Source: Eutreptiella sp. 'Long Island Sound 2002'
Taxonomy: Eukaryota; Euglenozoa; Euglenophyceae; Eutreptiales; Eutreptiaceae
Length of the DNA stretch: 64,000 bases
Assembly: GCA_964036045.1 (NCBI GenBank)
Contig: CAXIWF010000877.1
Location: 57,866 to 121,865, forward strand
Reading direction: 5' to 3'
Both the position numbers and the translations under genes were made by a program. Below the pieces are notes generated by a model. It was not told the origin of the DNA. It made no database searches and saw nothing but the letters and a program-made list of their open reading frames with translations. Positions 55,221-64,000 of this stretch are shown in pieces. The number at the start of each line of letters is the position of its first letter. Within the stretch, counting starts at the first letter, position 1.

Positions 55221-56749
55221 TTGAGAATTTTCCGAGAATTTTCCGAGAATTTTCCGAGAATTTTCCGAGAATTTCCCGAGAATTTTCCGTCAATTTTCCG
55301 AGAATTTTCCGAGAATTTTCCGAGAATTTTCCGAGAATTTTCTGAGAATTTTCCGAGAATTTTCCGAGAATTTTCCGAGAATTTTCCGAGAATTTTCCGA
55401 GAATTTTCCGAGAATTTTCCGAGATTTTCCCGAGAATTTTCCGAGAATTTTCCGAGAATTTTCCCAGAATTTTCCGAGAATTTTCCGAGAATTTTCCGAG
55501 AATTTTCCGAGAATTTTCCGAGAATTTTCCGAGAATTTTCCGAGAATTTTCCGAGAATTTTCCGAGAATTTTCCGAGAATTTTCCGAGAATTTTCCGAGA
55601 ATTTTCCGAGAATTTTCCGAGAATTTTCTGGGAATTTTCCGAGAATTTTCTGAGAATTTTCCGAGAATTTTCCGAGAATTTTCCGAGAATTTTCCGAGAA
55701 TTTTCCGAGAATTTTCCGAGAATTTTCCGAGAATTTTCCGAGAATTTTCTGAGAATTTTCCGAGAATTTTCCGAGAATTTTCCGAGAATTTTCCGAGAAT
55801 TTTCCGAGAATTTTCCGAGAATTTTCCGAGAATTTTCCGTCAATTTTCCGAGAATTTTCCGAGAATTTTCCGAGATTTTTCCGAGAATTTTCTGAGAATT
55901 TTCCGAGAATTTTCCGACGATTTTCTGAGAATTTTCCGAGAATTTTCCGAGAATTTTCCGGGAATTTTCCGAGAATTTTCAGAGAATTTTCCGAGAATTT
56001 TCTGAGAATTTTCCGAGAATTTTCCGAGAATTTTCCAAGATTTTTCCGAGAATTTTCCGAGAATTTTCCGAGAATTTTCCGAGAATTTTCCGAGAATTTT
56101 CCGAGAATTTCCGGAGAATTTTCCGAGAATTTTCCGAGAATTTTCCGAGAATTTTCCGAGAATTTTCGGAGAATTTTCCGAGAATTTTCCGTCAATTTTC
56201 CAAGAATTTTCCGAGAATTTTCCGAGATTTTTCCGAGAATTTTCCGAGAATTTTCCGAGAATTTTCCGACGATTTTCTGAGAAATTTCCGAGAATTTTCC
56301 GAAAATTTTCCGAGAATTTTCCGAGAATTTTCCGAGAATTTTCCGAGAATTTATTGAGAATTTTCTGAGAATTTTCCGAGAATTTTCCGAGAATTTTCCG
56401 AGAATTTTCCGAGAATTTTCCGAGAATTTTCTGAGAATTTTCCGAGAATTTTCCGAGAATTTTCCGAGAATTTTCCGAGAATTTTCCGAGAATTTTCCGA
56501 GAATTTTCCGAGAATTTTCCGAGAATTTTCCGAGAATTTTCCGAGAATTTTCCGAGAATTTTCCGAGAATTTTCCGAGAATTTTCCGAGAATTTTCCGAG
56601 AATTTTCCGAGAATTTTCCGAGAATTTTCTGAGAATTTTCCGAGAATTTTCCGAGAATTTTCCGAGAATTTTCTGAAAATTTTCCGAGAATTTTCCGAGA
56701 ATTTTCCAAGAATTTTCCGAGAATTTTCCGAGAATTTTCCGAGAATTTT
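55221..56749. repeat. Last HOR-A copy, cut off at the homogeneous domain
   Basis: Follows the 15,501 reference copy closely: L1, GATTTTCCC near 55,424, CCCAGAA, CTGGGAA, CTGAGAA, CCGTCAA (55,843), CCGACGA near 55,915, CCGGGAA, CAGAGAA near 55,980, CCAAGATTTTT near 56,036, CCGGAGAA, CGGAGAA, CCGTCAA (56,195) with CCAAGAA, CCGACGA with CTGAGAAATTT, CCGAAAA near 56,301, ATTGAGAA near 56,353, CTGAGAA twice. A long run of consensus units follows, then CTGAGAA near 56,630, CTGAAAA near 56,674 and CCAAGAA near 56,707. The expected CCGACAA and next L1 never appear; consensus units and GCGAGAA (56,750) follow. Confidence 0.78.
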
Positions 56750-56833
56750 GCGAGAATTTTCCGAGAATTTTCCGAGAATTTTCCGAGAATTTTCCGAGAA
56801 TTTTCTGAGAATTTTCCGAGAATTTTCTGAGAA

Positions 56834-57504
56834 TTTTCCGAGAATTTTCCGAGAATTTTCCGAGAATTTTCCGAGAATTTTCCGAGAATTTTCCGAGAAT
56901 TTTCCGAGAATTTTCCGAGAATTTTCCGAGAATTTTCCGAGAATTTTCCGAGAATTTTCCGAGAATTTTCCGAGAATTTTCCGAGAATTTTCCGAGAATT
57001 TTCCGAGAATTTTCCGAGAATTTTCCGAGAATTTTCCGAGAATTTTCCGAGAATTTTCCGAGAATTTTCCGAGAATTTTCCGAGAATTTTCCGAGAATTT
57101 TCCGAGAATTTTCCGAGAATTTTCCGAGAATTTTCCGAGAATTTTCCGAGAATTTTCCGAGAATTTTCCGAGAATTTTCCGAGAATTTTCCGAGAATTTT
57201 CCGAGAATTTTCCGAGAATTTTCCGAGAATTTTCCGAGAATTTTCCGAGAATTTTCCGAGAATTTTCCGAGAATTTTCCGAGAATTTTCCGAGAATTTTC
57301 CGAGAATTTTCCGAGAATTTTCCGAGAATTTTCCGAGAATTTTCCGAGAATTTTCCGAGAATTTTCCGAGAATTTTCCGAGAATTTTCCGAGAATTTTCC
57401 GAGAATTTTCCGAGAATTTTCCGAGAATTTTCCGAGAATTTTCCGAGAATTTTCCGAGAATTTTCCGAGAATTTTCCGAGAATTTTCCGAGAATTTTCCG
57501 AGAA
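56834..57504. repeat. Perfect run of 61 consensus monomers
   Basis: Between CTGAGAA at 56,827 and CTGAGAA at 57,509 there are 61 identical 11-bp units without any change. This is the longest perfect run I found. It lies just inside the homogeneous domain, next to the end of the last HOR-A. Confidence 0.88.
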
Positions 57505-57636
57505 TTTTCTGAGAATTTTCCGAGAATTTTCCGAGAATTTTCCGAGAATTTTCCGAGAATTTTCCGAGAATTTTCCGAGAATTTTCCGAGAATTTTCCGA
57601 GAATTTTCCGAGAATTTTCCGAGAATTTTCTGAGAA

Positions 57637-58032
57637 TTTTCCGAGAATTTTCCGAGAATTTTCCGAGAATTTTCCGAGAATTTTCCGAGAATTTTCCGAG
57701 AATTTTCCGAGAATTTTCCGAGAATTTTCCGAGAATTTTCCGAGAATTTTCCGAGAATTTTCCGAGAATTTTCCGAGAATTTTCCGAGAATTTTCCGAGA
57801 ATTTTCCGAGAATTTTCCGAGAATTTTCCGAGAATTTTCCGAGAATTTTCCGAGAATTTTCCGAGAATTTTCCGAGAATTTTCCGAGAATTTTCCGAGAA
57901 TTTTCCGAGAATTTTCCGAGAATTTTCCGAGAATTTTCCGAGAATTTTCCGAGAATTTTCCGAGAATTTTCCGAGAATTTTCCGAGAATTTTCCGAGAAT
58001 TTTCCGAGAATTTTCCGAGAATTTTCCGAGAA
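57637..58032. repeat. Perfect run of 36 consensus monomers
   Basis: The run lies between CTGAGAA at 57,630 and a 10-bp unit (one T lost) whose CCGAGAA starts at 58,036. All 36 units read as consensus. Confidence 0.82.
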
Positions 58033-59366
58033 TTTCCGAGAATTTTCCGAGAATTTTCCGAGAATTTTCCGAGAATTTTCCGAGAATTTTCCGAGAATTT
58101 TCCGAGAATTTTCCGAGAATTTTCCGAGAATTTTCCGAGAATTTTCCGAGAATTTTCCGAGAATTTTCCGAGAATTTTCCGAGAATTTTCCGAGAATTTT
58201 CCGAGAATTTTCTGAGAATTTTCCGAGAATTTTCCGAGAATTTTCCGAGAATTTTCCGAGAATTTTCCGAGAATTTTCCGAGAATTTTCCGAGAATTTTC
58301 CGAGAATTTTCCGAGAATTTTCCGAGAATTTTCCGAGAATTTTCCGAGAATTTTCCGAGAATTTTCCGAGAATTTTCCGAGAATTTTCCGAGAATTTTCC
58401 GAGAATTTTCCGAGAATTTTCCGAGAATTTTCCGAGAATTTTCCGAGAATTTTCCGAGAATTTTCCGAGAATTTTCCGAGAATTTTCCGAGAATTTTCCG
58501 AGAATTTTCTGAGAATTTTCCGAGAATTTTCTGAGAATTTTCCGAGAATTTTCCGAGAATTTTCCGAGAATTTTCCGAGAATTTTCCGAGAATTTTCCGA
58601 GAATTTTCCGAGAATTTTCCGAGAATTTTCCGAGAATTTTCCGAGAATTTTCCGAGAATTTTCCGAGAATTTTCTGAGAATTTTCCGAGAATTTTCCGAG
58701 AATTTTCCGAGAATTTTCTGAGAATTTTCCGAGAATTTTCCGAGAATTTTCCGAGAATTTTCCGAGAATTTTCCGAGAATTTTCCGAGAATTTTCCGAGA
58801 ATTTTCCGAGAATTTTCCGAGAATTTTCCGAGAATTTTCCGAGAATTTTCCGAGAATTTTCCGAGAATTTTCTGAGAATTTTCCGAGAATTTTCCGAGAA
58901 TTTTCCGAGAATTTTCCGAGAATTTTCCGAGAATTTTCGGAGAATTTTCCGAGAATTTTCCGAGAATTTTCCGAGAATTTTCCGAGAATTTTCCGAGAAT
59001 TTTCCGAGAATTTTCCGAGAATTTTCCGAGAATTTTCCGAGAATTTTCCGAGAATTTTCCGAGAATTTTCCGAGAATTTTCCGAGAATTTTCCGAGAATT
59101 TTCCGAGAATTTTCCGAGAATTTTCCGAGAATTTTCCGAGAATTTTCCGAGAATTTTCCGAGAATTTTCCGAGAATTTTCCGAGAATTTTCCGAGAATTT
59201 TCCGAGAATTTTCTGAGAATTTTCCGAGAATTTTCCGAGAATTTTCCGAGAATTTTCCGAGAATTTTCCGAGAATTTTCCGAGAATTTTCCGAGAATTTT
59301 CCGAGAATTTTCCGAGAATTTTCCGAGAATTTTCCGAGAATTTTCCGAGAATTTTCCGAGAATTTT

Positions 59367-60862
59367 CTGAGATTTTTCCGAGAATTTTCCGAGAATTTTC
59401 CGAGAATTTTCCGAGAATTTTCCGAGAATTTTCTGAGAATTTTCCGAGAATTTTCCGAGAATTTTCCGAGAATTTTCCGAGAATTTTCCGAGAATTTTCC
59501 GAGAATTTTCCGAGAATTTTCCGAGAATTTTCCGAGAATTTTCCGAGAATTTTCTGAGAATTTTCCGAGAATTTTCCGAGAATTTTCCGAGAATTTTCCG
59601 AGAATTTTCTGAGAATTTTCCGAGAATTTTCCGAGAATTTTCCGAGAATTTTCCGAGAATTTTCCGAGAATTTTCCGAGAATTTTCCGAGAATTTTCCGA
59701 GAATTTTCCGAGAATTTTCCGAGAATTTTCCGAGAATTTTCCGAGAATTTTCCGAGAATTTTCCGAGAATTTTCCGAGAATTTTCCGAGAATTTTCCGAG
59801 AATTTTCCGAGAATTTTCCGAGAATTTTCCGAGAATTTTCCGAGAATTTTCCGAGAATTTTCTGAGAATTTTCCGAGAATTTTCCGAGAATTTTCCGAGA
59901 ATTTTCCGAGAATTTTCCGAGAATTTTCCGAGAATTTTCCGAGAATTTTCCGAGAATTTTCAGAGAATTTCCGAGAATTTTCCGAGAATTTTCCGAGAAT
60001 TTTCCGAGAATTTTCTGAGAATTTTCCGAGAATTTTCCGAGAATTTTCCGAGAATTTTCCGAGAATTTTCCGAGAATTTTCCGAGAATTTTCCGAGAATT
60101 TTCCGAGAATTTTCCGAGAATTTTCTGAGAATTTTCCGAGAATTTTCCGAGAATTTTCCGAGAATTTTCCGAGAATTTTCCGAGAATTTTCCGAGAATTT
60201 TCCGAGAATTTTCCGAGAATTTTCCGAGAATTTTCCGAGAATTTTCCGAGAATTTTCCGAGAATTTTCCGAGAATTTTCCGAGAATTTTCCGAGAATTTT
60301 CCGAGAATTTTCCGAGAATTTTCCGAGAATTTTCCGAGAATTTTCCGAGAATTTTCTGAGAATTTTCCGAGAATTTTCCGAGAATTTTCCGAGAATTTTC
60401 CGAGAATTTTCCGAGAATTTTCCGAGAATTTTCCGAGAATTTTCCGAGAATTTTCCGAGAATTTTCCGAGAATTTTCTGAGATTTTTCCGAGAATTTTCC
60501 GAGAATTTTCCGAGAATTTTCCGAGAATTTTCCGAGAATTTTCTGAGAATTTTCCGAGAATTTTCCGAGAATTTTCCGAGAATTTTCCGAGAATTTTCCG
60601 AGAATTTTCCGAGAATTTTCCGAGAATTTTCCGAGAATTTTCCGAGAATTTTCTGAGAATTTTCCGAGAATTTTCCGAGAATTTTCCGAGAATTTTCCGA
60701 GAATTTTCTGAGAATTTTCCGAGAATTTTCCGAGAATTTTCTGAGAATTTTCCGAGAATTTTCCGAGAATTTTCCGAGAATTTTCCGAGAATTTTCCGAG
60801 AATTTTCAGAGAATTTTCCGAGAATTTTCCGAGAATTTTCCGAGAATTTTCCGAGAATTTTC
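59367..60862. repeat. Weak local duplication of about 1.1 kb in the homogeneous domain
   Basis: Two CTGAGATTTTT units, at 59,367 and 60,477, are each followed by CTGAGAA after 66 bp, again after 121 or 110 bp, and again after 55 bp, and later by one of the only two CAGAGAA units of the domain (59,961 and 60,807). The offset is 1,110 bp, that is 101 units less one base, matching the single 10-bp unit between them (CCGAGAA at 59,971). The right copy is shorter between the third CTGAGAA and CAGAGAA. Confidence 0.6.
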
Positions 60863-61054
60863 TGAGAATTTTCCGAGAATTTTCCGAGAATTTTCCGAGA
60901 ATTTTCCGAGAATTTTCCGAGAATTTCCGAGAATTTTCCGAGAATTTTCCGAGAATTTTCCGAGAATTTTCCGAGAATTTTCCGAGAATTTTCCGAGAAT
61001 TTTCCGAGAATTTTCCGAGAATTTTCCGAGAATTTTCCGAGAATTTTCTGAGAA

Positions 61055-61549
61055 TTTTCCGAGAATTTTCCGAGAATTTTCCGAGAATTTTCCGAGAATT
61101 TTCCGAGAATTTTCCGAGAATTTTCCGAGAATTTTCCGAGAATTTTCCGAGAATTTTCCGAGAATTTTCCGAGAATTTTCCGAGAATTTTCCGAGAATTT
61201 TCCGAGAATTTTCCGAGAATTTTCCGAGAATTTTCCGAGAATTTTCCGAGAATTTTCCGAGAATTTTCCGAGAATTTTCCGAGAATTTTCCGAGAATTTT
61301 CCGAGAATTTTCCGAGAATTTTCCGAGAATTTTCCGAGAATTTTCCGAGAATTTTCCGAGAATTTTCCGAGAATTTTCCGAGAATTTTCCGAGAATTTTC
61401 CGAGAATTTTCCGAGAATTTTCCGAGAATTTTCCGAGAATTTTCCGAGAATTTTCCGAGAATTTTCCGAGAATTTTCCGAGAATTTTCCGAGAATTTTCC
61501 GAGAATTTTCCGAGAATTTTCCGAGAATTTTCCGAGAATTTTCCGAGAA
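61055..61549. repeat. Perfect run of 45 consensus monomers
   Basis: The run lies between CTGAGAA at 61,048 and an irregular TATTCCGAAATTTT sequence at 61,550-61,563, where one T became A and one unit is a base short. Confidence 0.82.
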
Positions 61550-64000
61550 TATTCCGAAATTTTCCGAGAATTTTCTGAGAATTTTCCGAGAATTTTCCGA
61601 GAATTTTCCGAGAATTTTCCTAGAATTTTCCGAGAATTTTCTGAGAATTTTCCGAGAATTTTCCGAGAATTTTCCGAGAATTTTCCGAGAATTTTCCGAG
61701 AATTTTCCGAGAATTTTCCGAGAATTTTCCGAGAATTTTCCGAGAATTTTCCGAGAATTTTCCGAGAATTTTCCGAGAATTTTCTGAGAATTTTCCGAGA
61801 ATTTTCCGAGAATTTTCCGAGAATTTTCCGAGAATTTTCCGAGAATTTTCCGAGAATTTTCCGAGAATTTTCCGAGAATTTTCCGAGAATTTTCTGAGAA
61901 TTTTCCGAGAGTTTTCCGAGAATTTTCCGAGAATTTTCCGAGAATTTTCCGAGAATTTTCCGAGAATTTTCCGAGAATTTTCCGAGAATTTTCCGAGAAT
62001 TTTCCGAGAATTTTCCGAGAATTTTCCGAGAATTTTCCGAGAATTTTCCGAGAATTTTCCGAGAATTTTCTGAGAATTTTCCGACAATTTTCCGAGAATT
62101 TTCCGAGAATTTTCCGAGAATTTTCCGAGAATTTTCCGAGAATTTTCCGAGAATTTTCTGAGAATTTTCCGAGAATTTTCCGAGAATTTTCCGAGAATTT
62201 TCCGAGAATTTTCCGAGAATTTTCCGAGAATTTTCCGAGAATTTTCCGAGAATTTTCCGAGAATTTTCCGAGAATTTTCCGAGAATTTTCCGAGAATTTT
62301 CCGAGAATTTTCTGAGAATTTTCCGAGAATTTTCCGAGAATTTTCTGAGAATTTTCCGAGAATTTTCCGAGAATTTTCCGAGAATTTTCCGAGAATTTTC
62401 CGAGAATTTTCCGAGAATTTTCCGAGAATTTTCCGAGAATTTTCCGAGAATTTTCCGAGAATTTTCCGAGAATTTTCCGAGAATTTTCCGAGAATTTCCC
62501 GAGAATTTTCCGAGAATTTTCCGAGAATTTTCCGAGAATTTTCCGAGAATTTTCCGAGAATTTTCCGAGAATTTTCCGAGAATTTTCCGAGAATTTTCCG
62601 AGAATTTTCCGAGAATTTTCCGAGAATTTTACGAGAATTTTCCGAGAATTTTCCGAGAATTTTCCGAGAATTTTCCGAGAATTTTCCGAGAATTTTCTGA
62701 GAATTTTCCGAGAATTTTCCGAGAATTTTCCGAGAATTTTCCGAGAATTTTCCGAGAATTTTCCGAGAATTTTCCGAGAATTTTCCGAGAATTTTCCGAG
62801 AATTTTCCGAGAATTTTCCGAGAATTTTCCGAGAATTTTCCGAGAATTTTCCGAGAATTTTCCGAGAATTTTCCGAGAATTTCCCAGAATTTTCCGAGAA
62901 TTTTCCGAGAATTTTCCGAGAATTTTCCGAGAATTTTCCGAGAATTTTCCGAGAATTTTCCGAGAATTTTCCGAGAATTTTCCGAGAATTTTCCGAGAAT
63001 TTTCCGAGAATTTTCTGAGAATTTTCCGAGAATTTTCCGAGAATTTTCCGAGAATTTTCCGAGAATTTTCCGAGAATTTTCCGAGAATTTTCCGAGAATT
63101 TTCCGAGAATTTTCCGAGAATTTTCGTAGAATTTTCCGAGAATTTTCCGAGAATTTTCCGAGAATTTTCCGAGAATTTTCCGAGAATTTTCCGAGAATTT
63201 TCCGAGAATTTTCCGAGAATTTTCCGAGAATTTTCCGAGAATTTTCCGAGAATTTTCCGAGAATTTTCCGAGAATTTTCCGAGAATTTTCCGAGAATTTT
63301 CCGAGAATTTTCCGAGAATTTTCCGAGAATTTTCCGAGAATTTTCTGAGAATTTTCCGAGAATTTTCTGAGAATTTTCCGAGAATTTTCCGAGAATTTTC
63401 CGAGAATTTTCCGAGAATTTTCCGAGAATTTTCTGAGAATTTTCCGAGAATTTTCCGAGAATTTTCCCAGAATTTTCCGAGAATTTTCCGAGAATTTTCC
63501 GAGAATTTTCCGAGAATTTTCCGAGAATTTTCCGAGAATTTTCCGAGAATTTTCCAGAATTTTCCGAGAATTTTCCGAGAATTTTCCGAGAATTTTCCGA
63601 GAATTTTCCGAGAATTTTCCGAGAATTTTCTGAGAATTTTCCGAGAATTTTCCGAGAATTTTCCGAGAATTTTCCGAGAATTTTCCGACAATTTTCCGAG
63701 AATTTTCCGAGAATTTTCTGAGAATTTTCCGAGAATTTTCCGAGAATTTTCCGAGAATTTTCCGAGAATTTTCCGAGAATTTTCCGAGAATTTTCCGAGA
63801 ATTTTCTGAGAATTTTCCGAGAATTTTCTGAGAATTTTCCGAGAATTTTCCGAGAATTTTCCGAGAATTTTCCGAGAATTTTCCGAGAATTTTCGGAGAA
63901 TTTTCCGAGAATTTTCCGAGAATTTTCCGAGAATTTTCCGAGAGTTTTCCGACAATTTTCCGAGAATTTTCCGAGAATTTTCCGAGAATTTTCCGAGAAT

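Larger units (their letters stand above)
1361..55293. repeat. L1 landmark family: 77-bp seven-unit block, 32 copies
   Basis: L1 is a TTTTTTGAGAA unit, four consensus units, then a unit ending TTTC directly followed by CCGAGAA, then TTTTCCGTCAA. From the TTG to the end of CCGTCAA is 73 bp; the preceding TTTT completes 77 bp. TTG starts are at 1361, 2208, 6986, 9143, 9781, 11354, 13730, 14841, 15501, 17866, 18713, 22306, 24385, 26057, 27499, 30007, 33554, 34981, 37405, 37932, 38317, 39086, 40010, 40395, 41142, 44973, 45853, 46238, 46985, 48863, 52715 and 55221. The 37932 copy is diverged (TGGAGAA replaces TTGAGAA) and the 14841 copy carries an extra GATTTTCCC variant. Related blocks without TTGAGAA end at about 11,843 and 45,276. 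I use L1 to delimit the units below; whether it is the true evolutionary unit boundary is inference. Confidence 0.88.
1..56749. repeat. Higher-order-repeat domain of the satellite
   Basis: This part of the array carries many variant units in recurring, ordered combinations, so larger repeats can be recognised. Variants shared by several copies include CCGTCAA, the pair CCGACGATTTTCTGAGAA, GAGATTTTT, CTGAAAA, CCGACAA, the 8-bp TTTTCCAA unit and the L1 block. Spacings between equivalent markers are usually exact multiples of 11. The last HOR-type markers are CTGAAAA near 56,675, CCAAGAA near 56,707 and a GCGAGAA unit at 56,750; after these the character of the array changes. No gene was found in this stretch. 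Open frames of up to about 1,190 codons exist but follow only from the stop-free repeat. Confidence 0.92.
1..64000. repeat. 11-bp satellite array, consensus TTTTCCGAGAA
   Basis: The entire window is a head-to-tail array of an 11-bp unit, read on the plus strand as TTTT followed by CCGAGAA. No other kind of sequence interrupts it and orientation never flips. The consensus has six pyrimidines then five purines, one CpG, no TpA step and no stop codon on either strand. Most variants are single substitutions in the CCGAGAA half: CTGAGAA is commonest, followed by CCGTCAA, CCGACAA, CCGACGA, CTGAAAA, CAGAGAA, CGGAGAA, CTGGGAA, CCCAGAA, CCAAGAA and TTGAGAA. A T replacing the last A gives GAGATTTTT. 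Units of 8, 10 or 12 bp exist but are rare, so phase is held over long distances. This is satellite DNA of a eukaryotic genome; species and chromosomal position cannot be read from it. Array ends lie outside the window on both sides. Confidence 0.98.
56750..64000. repeat. Homogeneous satellite domain without L1
   Basis: About 660 units, the large majority exact consensus. I counted 43 CTGAGAA units; all others are few: CAGAGAA (59,961 and 60,807), CGGAGAA (58,938 and 63,894), CCGACAA (62,081, 63,685 and 63,949), CCGAGAG (about 61,905 and 63,938), CCTAGAA (61,619), CCCAGAA (62,883 and 63,466), ACGAGAA (62,631), CGTAGAA (63,125), and about six 10-bp units. CCGTCAA, CCGACGA, CTGAAAA, the CCAA 8-bp unit and L1 are all absent. 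Distances between successive CTGAGAA units are multiples of 11 except across the 10-bp units. No gene is present; the longest frames follow from the stop-free consensus. Confidence 0.92.

Noticed and set aside
1-64000. CRISPR array
   Set aside because: The period is 11 bp with no unique spacers. CRISPR repeats are longer and separated by different spacers of about 25-40 bp.
1-64000. Telomeric repeat
   Set aside because: TTTTCCGAGAA is not a telomere repeat I know, lacks the G-rich strand of typical telomeres, and has HOR structure, which fits an internal satellite better.
1-64000. Plasmid iterons or bacterial origin
   Set aside because: Iterons occur in small numbers beside a replication gene. 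Here are thousands of units and no gene.
1-64000. tRNA, rRNA or other RNA genes
   Set aside because: No segment departs from the 11-bp unit long enough to hold a structured RNA gene.
1-64000. Assignment to a named satellite or species
   Set aside because: I do not recognise the monomer with certainty. A database search with TTTTCCGAGAA multimers against long-read genomes would be decisive and could not be run here.

Overview
The whole window is one tandem satellite array. From the first base to the last it is made of a short unit whose consensus is TTTTCCGAGAA (11 bp, 4/11 G+C, one CpG per unit), about 5,800 units in 64 kb. I found no flanking single-copy DNA, no transposon, no RNA gene and no credible protein gene. 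Every long open frame is a by-product of the repeat: neither strand of the consensus contains a stop codon, and because 11 is not a multiple of 3 all three frames of a strand encode the same 11-residue repeat (KILGKFSENSR on minus, ENFPRIFREFS on plus). The frames begin at TTG triplets created by variant units and end at variant units.

A satellite of this size and uniformity points to a eukaryotic chromosome, most likely heterochromatin (pericentromeric, subtelomeric or interstitial). The sequence does not identify the species, and I did not recognise the monomer as a named satellite.

The array has two domains. Bases 1 to about 56,749 carry dense variant units in recurring order, so higher-order repeats (HORs) can be read. 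The main marker is a 77-bp, seven-unit block, here called L1 (TTGAGAA unit, four consensus units, a TTTC-ended unit pair, then CCGTCAA). I located 32 copies. They cut the domain into three kinds of unit: HOR-A (about 1.4-2.5 kb), HOR-B (about 3.5-4.8 kb, order L1, B block, 8-bp CCAA unit, ATTGTCC unit, second CCAA unit) and short units (385-924 bp). Bases from about 56,750 to 64,000 are nearly pure consensus with scattered variants, mostly CTGAGAA, and no L1.

Several duplication layers are visible. A co-linear superunit (short unit, HOR-B, HOR-A) at 1,361-9,142 recurs at 17,866-24,384. A 5.84-kb superunit at 39,592-45,434 is followed directly by a second copy to about 52,980, and that copy carries an internal 1.88-kb tandem duplication. 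Smaller tandem duplications of 121, 231, 638, about 1,331 and about 1,430-1,480 bp also occur. The pattern fits repeated unequal exchange or replication slippage at many scales.

Possible function lies in the DNA rather than in protein. AATTTT tracts recur every 11 bp, close to one helical turn, which predicts intrinsic curvature. Each consensus unit contains a TTCNNNGAA dyad of the kind bound by STAT proteins. CpG decay to TpG is strongly one-sided between strands in the homogeneous domain. Counts and positions were read by eye and may be off by a few.
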